From Streptomyces sp. STR69 (GTDB taxonomy: Bacteria > Actinomycetota > Actinomycetes > Streptomycetales > Streptomycetaceae): 64,000 nt of DNA. Location of the stretch: contig NZ_JALJRY010000031.1 of NCBI RefSeq assembly GCF_024519455.1, positions 57,908-121,907 on the forward strand, given 5' to 3'. The notes under the pieces are model-generated. The model was given only the letters and a program-made list of their open reading frames with translations. It had not been told where the DNA came from and searched no databases. Within the stretch, counting starts at the first letter, position 1. Every line of letters begins with the position of its first letter. Position numbers and translations under genes: made by a program. Positions 8,066 through 16,503 of this stretch are shown piece by piece.

Positions 8066-8809
8066 GTGATCAGTGACGGCATGGCCGAGGTCCTGCGGTC
8101 GCTGCGCCTCGGCGAGGCCGGGGATCCGGCGCAGGCGTGTGCGCGGGTGCTGGGCGTCGCGGGCGTCGCACTGTCGTTGCTGGTCGGCGCCGATCGGACG
8201 GCCGAGCCGCTCTGGTTCCATCCGGACCTGAGCGCCCGGTTCGAGGAACTCCAGCTCACGTTGGGGGAGGGCCCGGGGCCGGACGCGGTCCGCGCCGGTT
8301 CGCCCGTGCTGGAGCCGGACCTGGCACGGGTGCGCGCCGAGCGCTGGCCCGCGCTGCTGCCGGCCGCGCGCGAACTGGGCGTGAACGGCGTGTGCTGCTT
8401 CCCGCTGGGCATCGGCGCCATCCGGGTCGGCGTACTGACCGTGCTGTGCGACGCCGAGCGGCAGCTGAGCCGGCAGCAGTACACGGACGCCACCGCCCTG
8501 ACCGCCGTACTGACCAACGCCCTTCTGAACGGCGACCGGCACGACGGGGAGCAGCCCGGGCTCGGCACGGCCCTGGAACCTCCCTCGGTGCTGCGCCGCG
8601 CGGTCGTGCACCAGGCCACGGGCATGGTCAGCGCCCAGCTCGACGTGTCCGTGCAGGAAGCACTGCTGCGTCTGCGTGCCCACGCGTACAGCAGTGAACG
8701 GCCCCTCCGTGAGATCGCGGCGGATGTGGTCGCCCGCAGGCTGCGTTTCACCGACGACTTCGACGACGATGTAAGCGGGCCGTACTCGCCCGACGGTGGA
8801 AAGGGATGA
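8066..8809 (+). CDS. GAF-ANTAR protein (cassette 2, first)
   Basis: 247 residues from GTG 8066 (GGAG upstream). An ATG at 8081 is an alternative. The GAF domain carries ELQLTLGEGPGPDAV, where the usual Cys of GEGPCVD is replaced, so any role of that cysteine is lost here. The ANTAR domain is RRAVVHQATGMVSAQLDVSV to ADVVARRLRF. It is the paralogue of the gene at 4091. The stop codon overlaps the next start (ATGA at 8806-8809), so the two are translationally coupled. Confidence 0.85.
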   Translation: MISDGMAEVLRSLRLGEAGDPAQACARVLGVAGVALSLLVGADRTAEPLWFHPDLSARFEELQLTLGEGPGPDAVRAGSPVLEPDLARVRAERWPALLPAARELGVNGVCCFPLGIGAIRVGVLTVLCDAERQLSRQQYTDATALTAVLTNALLNGDRHDGEQPGLGTALEPPSVLRRAVVHQATGMVSAQLDVSVQEALLRLRAHAYSSERPLREIAADVVARRLRFTDDFDDDVSGPYSPDGGKG

Positions 8810-9570
8810 TGACCATGGCCCGCGAACGACGTCTTGCAGAGATCTTCGTGGAGGTCGCCGACTCGCTCGTCGAGGACTTCGACGTCATCGACCTGCTGCA
8901 CCGGCTCTCCGCACGCTGTGTCGAGCTGCTCGACGTGTCGGCGGCCGGGATCCTGCTCGTGGACGCGCACGGCGAACTGCAGATCATCGCCGCTTCCGAC
9001 GAACACACCCGCCTGCTGGAACTCTTCGCGCTCCAGCACGACCAGGGCCCCTGCGTCGAGTGCTACCGCACCGGGGCCCCGCGAACCAACATCGACCTGA
9101 CCGCGGCGGAGGCGACCGGCGCCTGGCCGCGCTTCGCCGAACAGGCCCGCGAGACCGGGTACGTGACCACGCACGCCATCCCGCTGCGGCTGCGCAACAG
9201 GGTCGTCGGTGCCCTCAACCTCTTCCAGACCACCCCGCACCGCCTCGGCGACGACGACATCGCGCTCGCCCAGGCCCTCGCCGACGTGGCCACCATCGCG
9301 ATCCTGCAGCAGCGCACCCTGGAGCAGTCCCATGTCGAGAACAGCCAGCTGGAGAACGCACTGACGAGCCGCATCCTGATCGAACAGGTCAAGGGCTTCC
9401 TGGCCGAGCGCTGGAACACCTCCGTCGACGACGCCTTCGCCGCGTTCCGGACCTACGCCCGCGCCCGTCATCTGCGCCTCTCGGACCTCGCCGCGCGGAT
9501 CGTCTCCGGCGACTTCGACACCGGGGCCATTCCGGCCCCCGCGACGGCCCGGCCCGGCCACCTCGGCTGA
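8806..9570 (+). CDS. GAF-ANTAR protein (cassette 2, second)
   Basis: 254 residues. The N-terminal helix LAEIFVEVADSLVEDFDVID leads into a GAF domain with DQGPCVECYRTGAP, and a C-terminal ANTAR domain has LIEQVKGFLAERWNTSVDDA. Starts ATG 8806, 8809 and 8815 are all in frame; 8806 overlaps the upstream stop and has GGAAAGG before it. Paralogue of the gene at 4926. A strong hairpin directly after the stop ends the cassette. Confidence 0.85.
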   Translation: MMTMARERRLAEIFVEVADSLVEDFDVIDLLHRLSARCVELLDVSAAGILLVDAHGELQIIAASDEHTRLLELFALQHDQGPCVECYRTGAPRTNIDLTAAEATGAWPRFAEQARETGYVTTHAIPLRLRNRVVGALNLFQTTPHRLGDDDIALAQALADVATIAILQQRTLEQSHVENSQLENALTSRILIEQVKGFLAERWNTSVDDAFAAFRTYARARHLRLSDLAARIVSGDFDTGAIPAPATARPGHLG

Positions 9571-9598
9571 CCGGCGGCACCGTCCGGGTGCCGCCGGT
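9570..9598 (+). terminator. GC-rich hairpin terminator after cassette 2
   Basis: A perfect 12-bp stem (9570-9581 with 9587-9598, ACCGGCGGCACC and its complement) with a 5-base loop begins at the last base of the stop codon. No T-tract, as is usual for Streptomyces terminators. Confidence 0.75.
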
Positions 9599-9933
9599 CC
9601 GGCCGCCCGCCGGGTCGCGGAGGTTCTCCGTCGCTGCTTCGCCTCCACCGAACAGCGCAGCCATCCCGCGGACGCCAAGGGAGGGACCCGCCTCCAGCCC
9701 ACCCTGGACACCACCCACGCGCCAGAACCGGCACGATCCTGGCTGGAGACCAGCCGCTCCCCGGGCAAGGACGACCTCCGTCCGGGGACGGGCTCGCACG
9801 ATGTCCGCGATCACCGACCGACCCGCCCTGCGCGCCGCGCCGTTCAGGGCGCCGAGCGCCGAGCACACGCCTCGCCCGCAAACCCGTGAGGCCCCGCCAC
9901 CGGCCGGGCCGTGCGTGCCCGTGCCGGGCCGGA
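9599..9933. other. Intergenic gap, nothing recognised
   Basis: 335 bp between convergent genes. Reading frames here are shadows without consistent codon bias, and I see no repeat, RNA or operator in it. Confidence 0.5.
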
Positions 9934-10332
9934 TCAGACGTGACCGCCCGTGGCGGCTGCCATGAGCGGTTCGGCCGCCTGCTCGGTCGTGTCCGGCGGC
10001 ACGACCAGCAGATCCCAGCGCCCCCGGCCGGGCGAGAGCAGGACGATGGTGTGCGGGGTGGATTCCCCCTGGGTCCTGCGCAGCCGTACGACCTGGTTGG
10101 CGACGAGGATCTGGCCGGGCATGGTCGACCACGTCGCCCCGTTGACCGTGGCACTGGTGATGTGACCCCACTTGCGCGGCAACCCGGCCAGCAGTCCCGG
10201 GAGTTCGGCCGGCAGGTCGTACGAACGGGGCCACCACGCGCCGTCGATGGCCCGGGGCAGGTTCCCGTGGGGCGCCAGACGCAGGCGGAGGACAGGGTGG
10301 GAGGGAAGCGGGGGCTGCAGCACGGTCGTCAT
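9934..10332 (-). CDS. DUF5994 family protein
   Basis: 132 residues, a family largely confined to actinomycetes and of unknown function. Hallmarks are RLAPHGNLPRAIDGAWWPRS, the WGHI(T) motif followed by NGATWSTMP, and GRGRWDLLVVPPDTTEQAAE. ATG at 10332. A second DUF5994 protein is encoded at 11718 on the other side of a fatty-acid desaturase gene. The stop of the upstream desaturase gene is 41 bp away on the same strand, so the two probably form an operon. Confidence 0.82.
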   Translation of the reverse strand: MTTVLQPPLPSHPVLRLRLAPHGNLPRAIDGAWWPRSYDLPAELPGLLAGLPRKWGHITSATVNGATWSTMPGQILVANQVVRLRRTQGESTPHTIVLLSPGRGRWDLLVVPPDTTEQAAEPLMAAATGGHV

Positions 10333-10373
10333 GAGGCTCCTGCCAACTGCCGTACGCGGATGAGCGTTTGACG

Positions 10374-11378
10374 TCAGACGCGGCGGGCGGCGACCCGGTC
10401 GGGGGCCGGCCAGCGTACGTCGTGGACCCAGCCGGCGCGCTCCATGAGCCGGATGACGGCGGCCGACGGGTCGATCTGACCGCGGTCGACACCGTGCCGG
10501 GCGCTGGTGGGGTCGGCGTGGTGGAGGTTGTGCCAGCTCTCGCCGAAGGAGAGCAGGGCCAGCGGCCACAGGTTGGTGGCGCGGTCGTGGCGCCGGGTGC
10601 GGAAGGGGCGCTCACCGATCATGTGGCACAGCGAGTTGACGCTCCAGGTGACGTGGTGGAGCAGCGCGATACGCACAAGTCCCGCCCACAGCAGGCCGGT
10701 TACGCCATACAGCCAGCTGCCGCCGATCGCCCAGCCGAGCCCGAACGGCAGCGCGAGCGTGACCAGGCACAGCAGTGGGAAGGCGCGGGAGACGGCCCGG
10801 ATGTCGGGGTCGGCGACGAGGTCGGGGGCGTAACGCTCCGCCGATGTCGCCTCGTTGCGGAACAGCCAGCCGACGTGGGCGTCCAGCAGTCCGTGCAACT
10901 GGCCGCGCAGATGGGTGCCGTAGCGGTAGGGCGAGTGCGGGTCGCCGGGCCGGTCGGTGAAGGCGTGATGGCGGCGGTGGGTGGCGACCCAGCCGATGAC
11001 GTCGCCCTGGAAGCTCATCGACCCGGCCACCGCGAGCGCGATGCGCACGGGGCGGATCGCCCGGTACGAGCCGTGGGTGAGCCCGCGGTGGAAGCCGACG
11101 GTGACGCCGAGGCCGGTGATCGTGTAGAGGACGGCCGCGAGCACGATGTCGACGGGGTGGACAAGCCGTCCCCACAGCAGCCAGCCCGCCAGGCCGAGGG
11201 CGACGAACGGCAGGATGACGATCATCGCCGTGACGGCGACGTATATCCGCTGGGCGGTGTCCCGCGCGGGCGCCGGGCCCTCGTCGTTCGGGAAGGGGGA
11301 GGTGCCGTCGTAGGACGGGGGCGGCGGGTCGGTGCCCGTCGGAATCCCCGTCGTGGACGGGGTGGAGAGGATGGACAT
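10374..11378 (-). CDS. Membrane fatty-acid (acyl-CoA/acyl-lipid) desaturase
   Basis: 334 residues. Three histidine boxes that bind the di-iron centre are intact: HRGLTH (97-102), HRRHH (134-138) and HNLHH near the C-terminus within SFGESWHNLHHADP. Hydrophobic segments (about 45-70, 77-95, 112-130 and two around 200-235) give the usual four-helix topology. This is the delta-9 desaturase family, which introduces a double bond into acyl chains and adjusts membrane fluidity. AGGAG seven bases before ATG 11378 fixes the start. It sits upstream of a DUF5994 gene. Confidence 0.9.
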   Translation of the reverse strand: MSILSTPSTTGIPTGTDPPPPSYDGTSPFPNDEGPAPARDTAQRIYVAVTAMIVILPFVALGLAGWLLWGRLVHPVDIVLAAVLYTITGLGVTVGFHRGLTHGSYRAIRPVRIALAVAGSMSFQGDVIGWVATHRRHHAFTDRPGDPHSPYRYGTHLRGQLHGLLDAHVGWLFRNEATSAERYAPDLVADPDIRAVSRAFPLLCLVTLALPFGLGWAIGGSWLYGVTGLLWAGLVRIALLHHVTWSVNSLCHMIGERPFRTRRHDRATNLWPLALLSFGESWHNLHHADPTSARHGVDRGQIDPSAAVIRLMERAGWVHDVRWPAPDRVAARRV

Positions 11379-11717
11379 GGCGGGACTCCTCGGCCTCGCT
11401 GCGGATGGCGCGGCCGGGGTCACGGGCTGCCCCTGGGAAGGGAAACGCGAGGACAGGACGCCGGACCGGACGCCGGCACGTCAAGAGCCCTCGGTGAATC
11501 CAAGGTACTCCCGCATGCTCCGGAAAGGGCCGGTCCGGAGCGTACGGCCACCCCGGGCGGCCACCACTGCGCACTGTCACATCCGCGCTGTCACAGAGCG
11601 CGGAGTACGGTGAACAGCACCGAGGGCACTTCGCACACCGGCTTCCACGCCGGGTCGTCCTCGGCGAGGGACGAAACCCGTGCCGCCGCAGAGGTGGCCC
11701 GGAGACGGGTCCGCATC
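11379..11717. promoter_or_regulatory. Divergent promoter region between desaturase and DUF5994 gene
   Basis: No gene. It contains a perfect inverted repeat TCCGCGCT (11582-11589) and AGCGCGGA (11597-11604) with a 7-base spacer. CTGTCACA, repeated at 11573 and 11588, overlaps it. This is a plausible regulator site for one or both divergent genes. Confidence 0.5.
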
Positions 11718-12245
11718 ATGCCGGCGACCTCATACCCCACCCTGCCGCGTCCCGAGCCCGTCGCAGTCCCGGCGACCCGTCTCGCGCTGAAGAGCGACGG
11801 CGCCGTCCATGGCCTCCTGGACGGTGCCTGGTGGCCCCGCTCCCGGGACCTGCTGAGCGAACTGCCCGCGCTGACCGCCGTGTTGGACCCTTTGTGGGGC
11901 CGTATCACCCGCGTCGCCGTCAACCCGATGTACTGGCCGACCATCCCCCGCAAGGTTCCCGTGGCCGGCCACATCGTCAAGGTGGGCTGGTTCACCGCGG
12001 AGATCGACCCGCACAAGCTGCTGCTGCTCTCCTACGGCATCGGACGCTGGGATCTGCTGATCATCCCGCCGGAGACCGGGGCCGAGTCGGCGGCCCGGCT
12101 GATGGCTGCCGCGTCCGACCACGACGGCCTGCCGCTGACCGCGAGCGCGCTCATCGCCGCGGACGAGGACCGGTACGGCGTCGCCGCGACCGAGGCGCCG
12201 CTGGATCCGGACAAGGTGTGGGAGGCCCGAGTCAAGATTCCATAA
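11718..12245 (+). CDS. DUF5994 family protein
   Basis: 175 residues. The DUF5994 core matches the protein at 9934 (VHGLLDGAWWPRSRDLLSEL, LWGRITRVAVN, YGIGRWDLLIIPPETGAESA). A C-terminal extension of about 35 residues (SALIAADEDRYGVAATEAPL) is absent from the other copy. ATG 11718 with GGAGAC upstream. Its stop codon abuts the first Zur-box-like site, so its terminator and the zinc-uptake promoter share the same few bases. Function unknown. Confidence 0.8.
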   Translation: MPATSYPTLPRPEPVAVPATRLALKSDGAVHGLLDGAWWPRSRDLLSELPALTAVLDPLWGRITRVAVNPMYWPTIPRKVPVAGHIVKVGWFTAEIDPHKLLLLSYGIGRWDLLIIPPETGAESAARLMAAASDHDGLPLTASALIAADEDRYGVAATEAPLDPDKVWEARVKIP

Positions 12246-12257
12246 TGATTTTCATTA
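12243..12257. promoter_or_regulatory. Zur-box-like site 1
   Basis: TAATGATTTTCATTA: perfect 6-bp arms around TTT, in a sharply AT-rich patch. It matches the core (AATGATTTTCATT) of actinobacterial Zur operators and lies upstream of znuA. Confidence 0.75.
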
Positions 12258-12279
12258 GGGATAACCGGCTCTGTAGTAG

Positions 12280-12294
12280 TGACAATCATTTCCA
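12280..12294. promoter_or_regulatory. Zur-box-like site 2
   Basis: TGACAATCATTTCCA matches the Streptomyces Zur consensus TGAAAATCATTTTCA at 13 of 15 positions. It lies 78 bp before the znuA start, and together with site 1 it probably confers zinc repression on the whole znu-zur operon. Confidence 0.8.
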
Positions 12295-12371
12295 TCTACG
12301 GTCTGAGGTGAACCCGCTTCACAGGCCCCTGCCCGCCTGTGTGGCCCCCACCCCGTCAAGGAGACCGTGTC

Positions 12372-13364
12372 GTGCGCACTGCCGGCATCCCGATATCCCG
12401 TTCCGCATCCCGCTCCACCCGCCTGATCGCCGGCGGACTGCTCACCGGCGTCGTGCTGGCTGTGACCAGCGGCTGCTCCACCGCCTCTTCCTCCGACGCC
12501 TCCGATACCTCCGAGACCGCCGCCGCCGGGTCGACGACGGTCGGCAAGACCATCAAAGTCGTAGCCGCGGAGAACTTCTGGGGCAGCATCGCCTCCCAAC
12601 TCGGCGGCACCCACGCGCAGGTCAAGAGCATCATCGACAACCCGAACGCCGACCCGCACGACTACGAGCCGACCGCGGCCGACGGCCGGCTCGTGGCCGG
12701 GGCCCAGTACACGATCGTCAACGGCATCGGCTACGACGCCTGGGCGGACAAGCTGCTGTCCGCCAACCCCGAGAGCGGCCGTACCGATCTGAAGGTCGGT
12801 GACCTGGTCGGCATCAAGCCGGGCGGCAACCCGCACCGCTGGTACTCGCCGGACAACGTCCACCAGGTCATCGAGAAGATCACCGCCGACTACAAGAAGA
12901 TGGACCCGGCCGACGCCGCCTACTTCGACGCGCGGAAGACGACCTTCGAGGCGACGACCCTCGCGCCGTACAACAAGCTGATCGCCGACATCAAGGCCAA
13001 GTACGCCAACACCCCCGTCGGCGCCTCGGAGTCCATCGTGACCCCGCTCGCCGAAGGCCTCGGGCTGAAGATGCTGACGCCCGAGTCGTTCCTGGACGCC
13101 ATCAGTGAGGGCACCGACCCGACGGCCAAGGACAAGCAGACGATCGACCGGCAGATCAGCGAGAAGCTGATCAAGGTGTACGTGTACAACAGCCAGAACG
13201 CCACCCCCGATGTGCAGGCCCAGGTCAAGGCCGCCGAGGCGAAGGGCATTCCGGTCGCGACCGTGACCGAGACCCTCACCCCGGCCGGAGCCTCCTTCCA
13301 GGCGTGGCAGGTACGGCAGTTGGAGGGCATCGAGAAGGCCCTCGGGCAGGCGACGGGCCGGTGA
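12372..13364 (+). CDS. znuA: Zinc ABC transporter substrate-binding lipoprotein
   Basis: 330 residues. Signal peptide with lipobox LAVTSGC, so it is anchored to the outer face of the membrane. It is a cluster A-I metal-binding protein (ZnuA/TroA family) with probable metal ligands in NADPHDYEPTAADG, NPHRWYSPDN and GASESIVTP. There is no His/Asp-rich loop. The C-terminal helix GASFQAWQVRQLEGIEKALG is typical. Start GTG 12372, eight bases after AAGGAG. It overlaps znuC by 4 bp, and Zur sites upstream support zinc as the substrate. Confidence 0.9.
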   Translation: MRTAGIPISRSASRSTRLIAGGLLTGVVLAVTSGCSTASSSDASDTSETAAAGSTTVGKTIKVVAAENFWGSIASQLGGTHAQVKSIIDNPNADPHDYEPTAADGRLVAGAQYTIVNGIGYDAWADKLLSANPESGRTDLKVGDLVGIKPGGNPHRWYSPDNVHQVIEKITADYKKMDPADAAYFDARKTTFEATTLAPYNKLIADIKAKYANTPVGASESIVTPLAEGLGLKMLTPESFLDAISEGTDPTAKDKQTIDRQISEKLIKVYVYNSQNATPDVQAQVKAAEAKGIPVATVTETLTPAGASFQAWQVRQLEGIEKALGQATGR

Positions 13365-14281
13365 GTACCGTGAATCCGGCCACCTCCCGGCCGGGCGGCA
13401 CGGCACGGCACCGAGTCCCCCCGCAACCGGCGGCCACCGAACAGCCTTCTCCCGTCGTGTCGTTGCGCGGTGCGGGAGCGCGGGTCGGCGGCCGGACACT
13501 GTGGTCAGGGGTCGATCTGGAGGTCGGCGCCGGGGAGTTCGTGGCCGTCCTCGGTCCCAACGGGGTCGGCAAGTCGACCCTGGTCAAGATGCTGCTCGGC
13601 ATCCTGCCGCCGGCCGCCGGTGAGGTCCGCGTACTGGGCGGGGCACCCGGCCGGGCGGGCCACCGCATCGGCTATCTGCCCCAGCGCCGCAGCTTCGACG
13701 CGAGCCTGCGCATCCGTGGCACCGACATCGTGCGGCTGGGCCTCGACGGCGACCGCTGGGGCGTACCGCTGCCGTTGCCCGGCCGGTTCAGTGCCCGGCG
13801 CCGGGCGGCCCGGGACCGTATCGCCGAAGTCGTCGAGCTGGTCGGGGCGAGCGCGTACGCGCACCGGCCGATCGGCGAGTGCTCCGGCGGTGAGCAGCAA
13901 CGGCTGCTGATCGCCCAGGCACTCGTCCGCGATCCCGAACTGCTGCTGCTGGACGAGCCGTTGGACAGTCTCGACCTGTCCCATCAGGGCGCGGTCGCCG
14001 CACTGATCGGGCGGATCTGCCGGGAGGCGGGCGTCGGTGTCGTCATGGTCGCGCACGACGTCAACCCGATCCTGCCGTGGCTGGACCGGGTGGTGTACAT
14101 CGCCGAGGGCGGTGCGGTCGCGGGCCGACCGCAGGAGGTGATCACCACCGGGACGCTCACGCGGCTGTACGGCGTGCCGGTGGAGGTCCTGCGCACCAGC
14201 GACGGGCGACTGGTGGTCGTCGGCCAGCCCGAGGCGCCCGCCCGCCACACCGACCGGCACACCACAGGAGACAGTCTGTGA
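13361..14281 (+). CDS. znuC: Zinc ABC transporter ATP-binding protein
   Basis: 306 residues. An ABC ATPase with Walker A GPNGVGKST, Q-loop GYLPQRRS, signature CSGGEQQR, Walker B ELLLLDEP and switch histidine VMVAHDVNP. An extra N-terminal stretch of about 30 residues (Pro/Thr-rich) precedes the domain. GTG 13361 overlaps the znuA stop. It powers the two permeases encoded next. Confidence 0.9.
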   Translation: MSTVNPATSRPGGTARHRVPPQPAATEQPSPVVSLRGAGARVGGRTLWSGVDLEVGAGEFVAVLGPNGVGKSTLVKMLLGILPPAAGEVRVLGGAPGRAGHRIGYLPQRRSFDASLRIRGTDIVRLGLDGDRWGVPLPLPGRFSARRRAARDRIAEVVELVGASAYAHRPIGECSGGEQQRLLIAQALVRDPELLLLDEPLDSLDLSHQGAVAALIGRICREAGVGVVMVAHDVNPILPWLDRVVYIAEGGAVAGRPQEVITTGTLTRLYGVPVEVLRTSDGRLVVVGQPEAPARHTDRHTTGDSL

Positions 14282-15189
14282 ACTGGGCTGACGCGAGCGC
14301 CGGTTGGTCGTGGAATCCGGTGGCCGACCTCCAGCAGATCTGGGCGTTCCCGTTCATGGTCAACGCCTTCCGGGCGGGCACGGTCGTCGCCGTACTGGCC
14401 GCCGTGATGGGCTGGTTCATGGTGCTGCGCCGGCAGAGCTTCGCCGGACACACCCTGGCCGTGGTCAGCTTTCCCGGCGCGGCCTGCGCGACCCTGCTGG
14501 GCATCGGCGCGGGCTTCGGCTACTTCGCGTTCTGTGTCGGCGGCGCCCTGGTGATCGCCGCCATCCCCCGCGCCGGACAGGGCGGCGGCGGCCAGGAGTC
14601 GGCGCTGACCGGCACCGTCCAGGCGTTCCTGCTGGCCTGCGGATTCCTCTTCGTCGCCCTCTACAAAGGGTTCCTCGGCGGGGTCAACTCCCTGTTGTTC
14701 GGCAGCTTCCTGGGCATCACCACCGTCCAGGTGACCGTGCTGACGGTCGTGGCGGCGCTCGCAATCGGCGCGCTGGCGGTCATCGGGCGACCGCTGCTGT
14801 TCGCCTCCGTCGACGAGAACGTCGCCGCCGGACGCGGGGTGCCGGTCCGCGCCCTGTCCGTGGTCTTCCTCGTCCTGCTCGGAGCGGCGACCGCGGAGGC
14901 GAGTCAGATCACCGGCACGCTGCTGGTGTTCGCCCTGTTGGTCATGCCCGCGGCAGCCGCGCAACAGCTCACGGCCCGGCCCGCGTTGAGCCTGGCGCTC
15001 GCCGTGGTGATCGCGATTGCGGTGACCTGGACCGGGCTGATCGCCGCCTACTACTCGCCGTACCCGATCGGTTTCTACGTGACGACCTTCGCCTTCGCCG
15101 GCTACGTCCTGGCCCGCACGGGCCGCACCCTCACCACGGCCGTCGGCAGGCGGCGGATGGTGGGAGCGGGAGCGGGTGCCGTCGTATGA
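14278..15189 (+). CDS. znuB: Zinc ABC transporter permease 1
   Basis: 303 residues, about eight to nine transmembrane helices, ABC-3 family. It has the conserved GRPLLFASVDENVAAGRGVP cytoplasmic loop that contacts the ATPase, and ITGTLLVFALLVMPAAAAQQ. GTG 14278 overlaps the znuC stop and follows CAGGAG. A second, distinct permease follows with a 4-bp overlap; such transporters often use two different membrane subunits. Confidence 0.88.
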   Translation: MNWADASAGWSWNPVADLQQIWAFPFMVNAFRAGTVVAVLAAVMGWFMVLRRQSFAGHTLAVVSFPGAACATLLGIGAGFGYFAFCVGGALVIAAIPRAGQGGGGQESALTGTVQAFLLACGFLFVALYKGFLGGVNSLLFGSFLGITTVQVTVLTVVAALAIGALAVIGRPLLFASVDENVAAGRGVPVRALSVVFLVLLGAATAEASQITGTLLVFALLVMPAAAAQQLTARPALSLALAVVIAIAVTWTGLIAAYYSPYPIGFYVTTFAFAGYVLARTGRTLTTAVGRRRMVGAGAGAVV

Positions 15190-16025
15190 GCGCCTTCACG
15201 CACCCGTATTTCGTGCACGCCCTGTTGGCCGGTACGGCGATCGCGCTGGCGGCCGGTCTCGTGGGGTACTTCCTGGTGCTGCGCGCCCAGGTGTTCACCG
15301 GCGACGCGCTCAGTCATGTCGCGTTCACCGGGGCGCTCGCGGCCCTCGCGCTCGGCTACGACCTGCGGTTGGGGCTGTTCGCGGCGACCGTGGTGTTCGC
15401 CGTGGTGCTCGGCGCGCTGGGCCGCCGCAGCCGCGCCGACGACATCGTCATCGGCAGCCTCTTCTCCTGGATCCTGGGCCTGGGGGTCTTCTTCCTCACC
15501 CTCTACACCACGTCCCGCAACACCGGGAACGGCACCGCCGGCGTCAACGTCCTCTTCGGATCGATCTTCGGCCTCTCCACCGGGCAGGCGCGGGTGGCGG
15601 CCGTCGTCGCGGGCGTCATCTGCCTCGCCGTGCTCGCGGTCGCCCGCCCGCTGCTGTTCGCCTCCGTCGACGAGGCGGTGGCCACGGCCCGCCGGGTGCC
15701 GGTACGACTCCTCGGCCTCGCCTTCCTGGTCCTGGTCGGCGCGTGCGCGGCCGAGGCCACCCAGGCGGTCGGCTCGCTGCTCCTGCTGGGCCTGCTCGCC
15801 GCCCCCGCGGGCGCGGCCCAGCGGCTGACCGACCGGCCGTATAACGCGCTGGCCCTGTCCGCGGGACTGGCGGTGGCGGAGATGTGGGCGGGCCTCGCCC
15901 TGAGCTACTACGTCCCCCAACTGCCGCCCAGCTTCGCCATCATGGCCGTCGCCACGGCCTTCTACGCGGCAGCAGTCGTCTTCGTACGGCGGCCCCGGAC
16001 CCGCGCCGGCCTCGTGGCGGTGTGA
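15186..16025 (+). CDS. znuB: Zinc ABC transporter permease 2
   Basis: 279 residues, ABC-3 family, about eight helices. It has the loop RPLLFASVDEAVATARRVPV and the segment VGSLLLLGLLAAPAGAAQRL, parallel to permease 1 but clearly diverged. ATG 15186 overlaps the upstream stop, and the stop overlaps the zur start. It is the likely heterodimer partner of permease 1. Confidence 0.88.
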   Translation: MSAFTHPYFVHALLAGTAIALAAGLVGYFLVLRAQVFTGDALSHVAFTGALAALALGYDLRLGLFAATVVFAVVLGALGRRSRADDIVIGSLFSWILGLGVFFLTLYTTSRNTGNGTAGVNVLFGSIFGLSTGQARVAAVVAGVICLAVLAVARPLLFASVDEAVATARRVPVRLLGLAFLVLVGACAAEATQAVGSLLLLGLLAAPAGAAQRLTDRPYNALALSAGLAVAEMWAGLALSYYVPQLPPSFAIMAVATAFYAAAVVFVRRPRTRAGLVAV

Positions 16026-16450
16026 TGGGCGGGCCGGCCGACGACCTGGACCTCATCGGACGCCGTACCGCCCAACGCGCCGGTGTCGTAAGGGCGTTGA
16101 TCGACCACGGCGGCTTCGTCAGCGCCCGCGCCCTGCACGGCATCCTGCGGTCTCACGGTGCGCGGGTGGGCCTCAACACCGTCTACCGCACCCTGGCCGC
16201 GCTGGTGGGCGCCGGCCGCGCCGACGTCGTACGCGACCGGGGTGGTGAACGCCTCTTCCGGCACCGGCCGTTCCCCGGGCATCAGCACTATCTGCTGTGC
16301 CGTGTCTGCGGGTTGAGCACCCCGGTCGACTCGGAGGCGGTCGAGAGCTGGGCCGAGGGGGTGGCCGAGACCTCCGGTTTCGCGGAGGTCGAGCACACCG
16401 TCGAACTCACCGGGCTCTGTCCACGATGCCGCTCCAACCCCATTTATTAA
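16025..16450 (+). CDS. zur: Fur-family zinc-uptake regulator
   Basis: 141 residues. Winged helix with LNTVYRTLAALVGAGRADVV, then the metal and dimerisation domain with HQHYLLCRVCGLSTPVDSEA and a C-terminal CPRC, giving the two CxxC pairs of the structural zinc site. Among Fur paralogues this pattern, with linkage to znu genes and AT-rich boxes at both ends of the operon, identifies Zur. ATG 16025 overlaps the permease stop. Zur-Zn would repress this operon and probably rpmF downstream. Confidence 0.9.
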   Translation: MGGPADDLDLIGRRTAQRAGVVRALIDHGGFVSARALHGILRSHGARVGLNTVYRTLAALVGAGRADVVRDRGGERLFRHRPFPGHQHYLLCRVCGLSTPVDSEAVESWAEGVAETSGFAEVEHTVELTGLCPRCRSNPIY

Positions 16451-16465
16451 TGACATTCATTTTCA
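16451..16465. promoter_or_regulatory. Zur-box-like site 3
   Basis: TGACATTCATTTTCA begins at the base after the zur stop codon. It matches the Streptomyces Zur consensus at 13 of 15 positions and lies 38 bp before rpmF. Confidence 0.85.
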
Positions 16466-16503
16466 TGTAGTGTCTCCCGTGACTACCGAGCAGGAGGATT
16501 CCC

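Noticed and set aside
7132..9768. An 878-residue minus-strand open frame
   Set aside because: It runs antisense to the STAS and two GAF-ANTAR genes, which have clear domains. Long antisense frames are expected at this GC content.
10368..11717. Upstream extension of the DUF5994 frame as one 625-residue protein
   Set aside because: The part before 11718 is antisense to the desaturase and has no family; a good start with ribosome site is at 11718.
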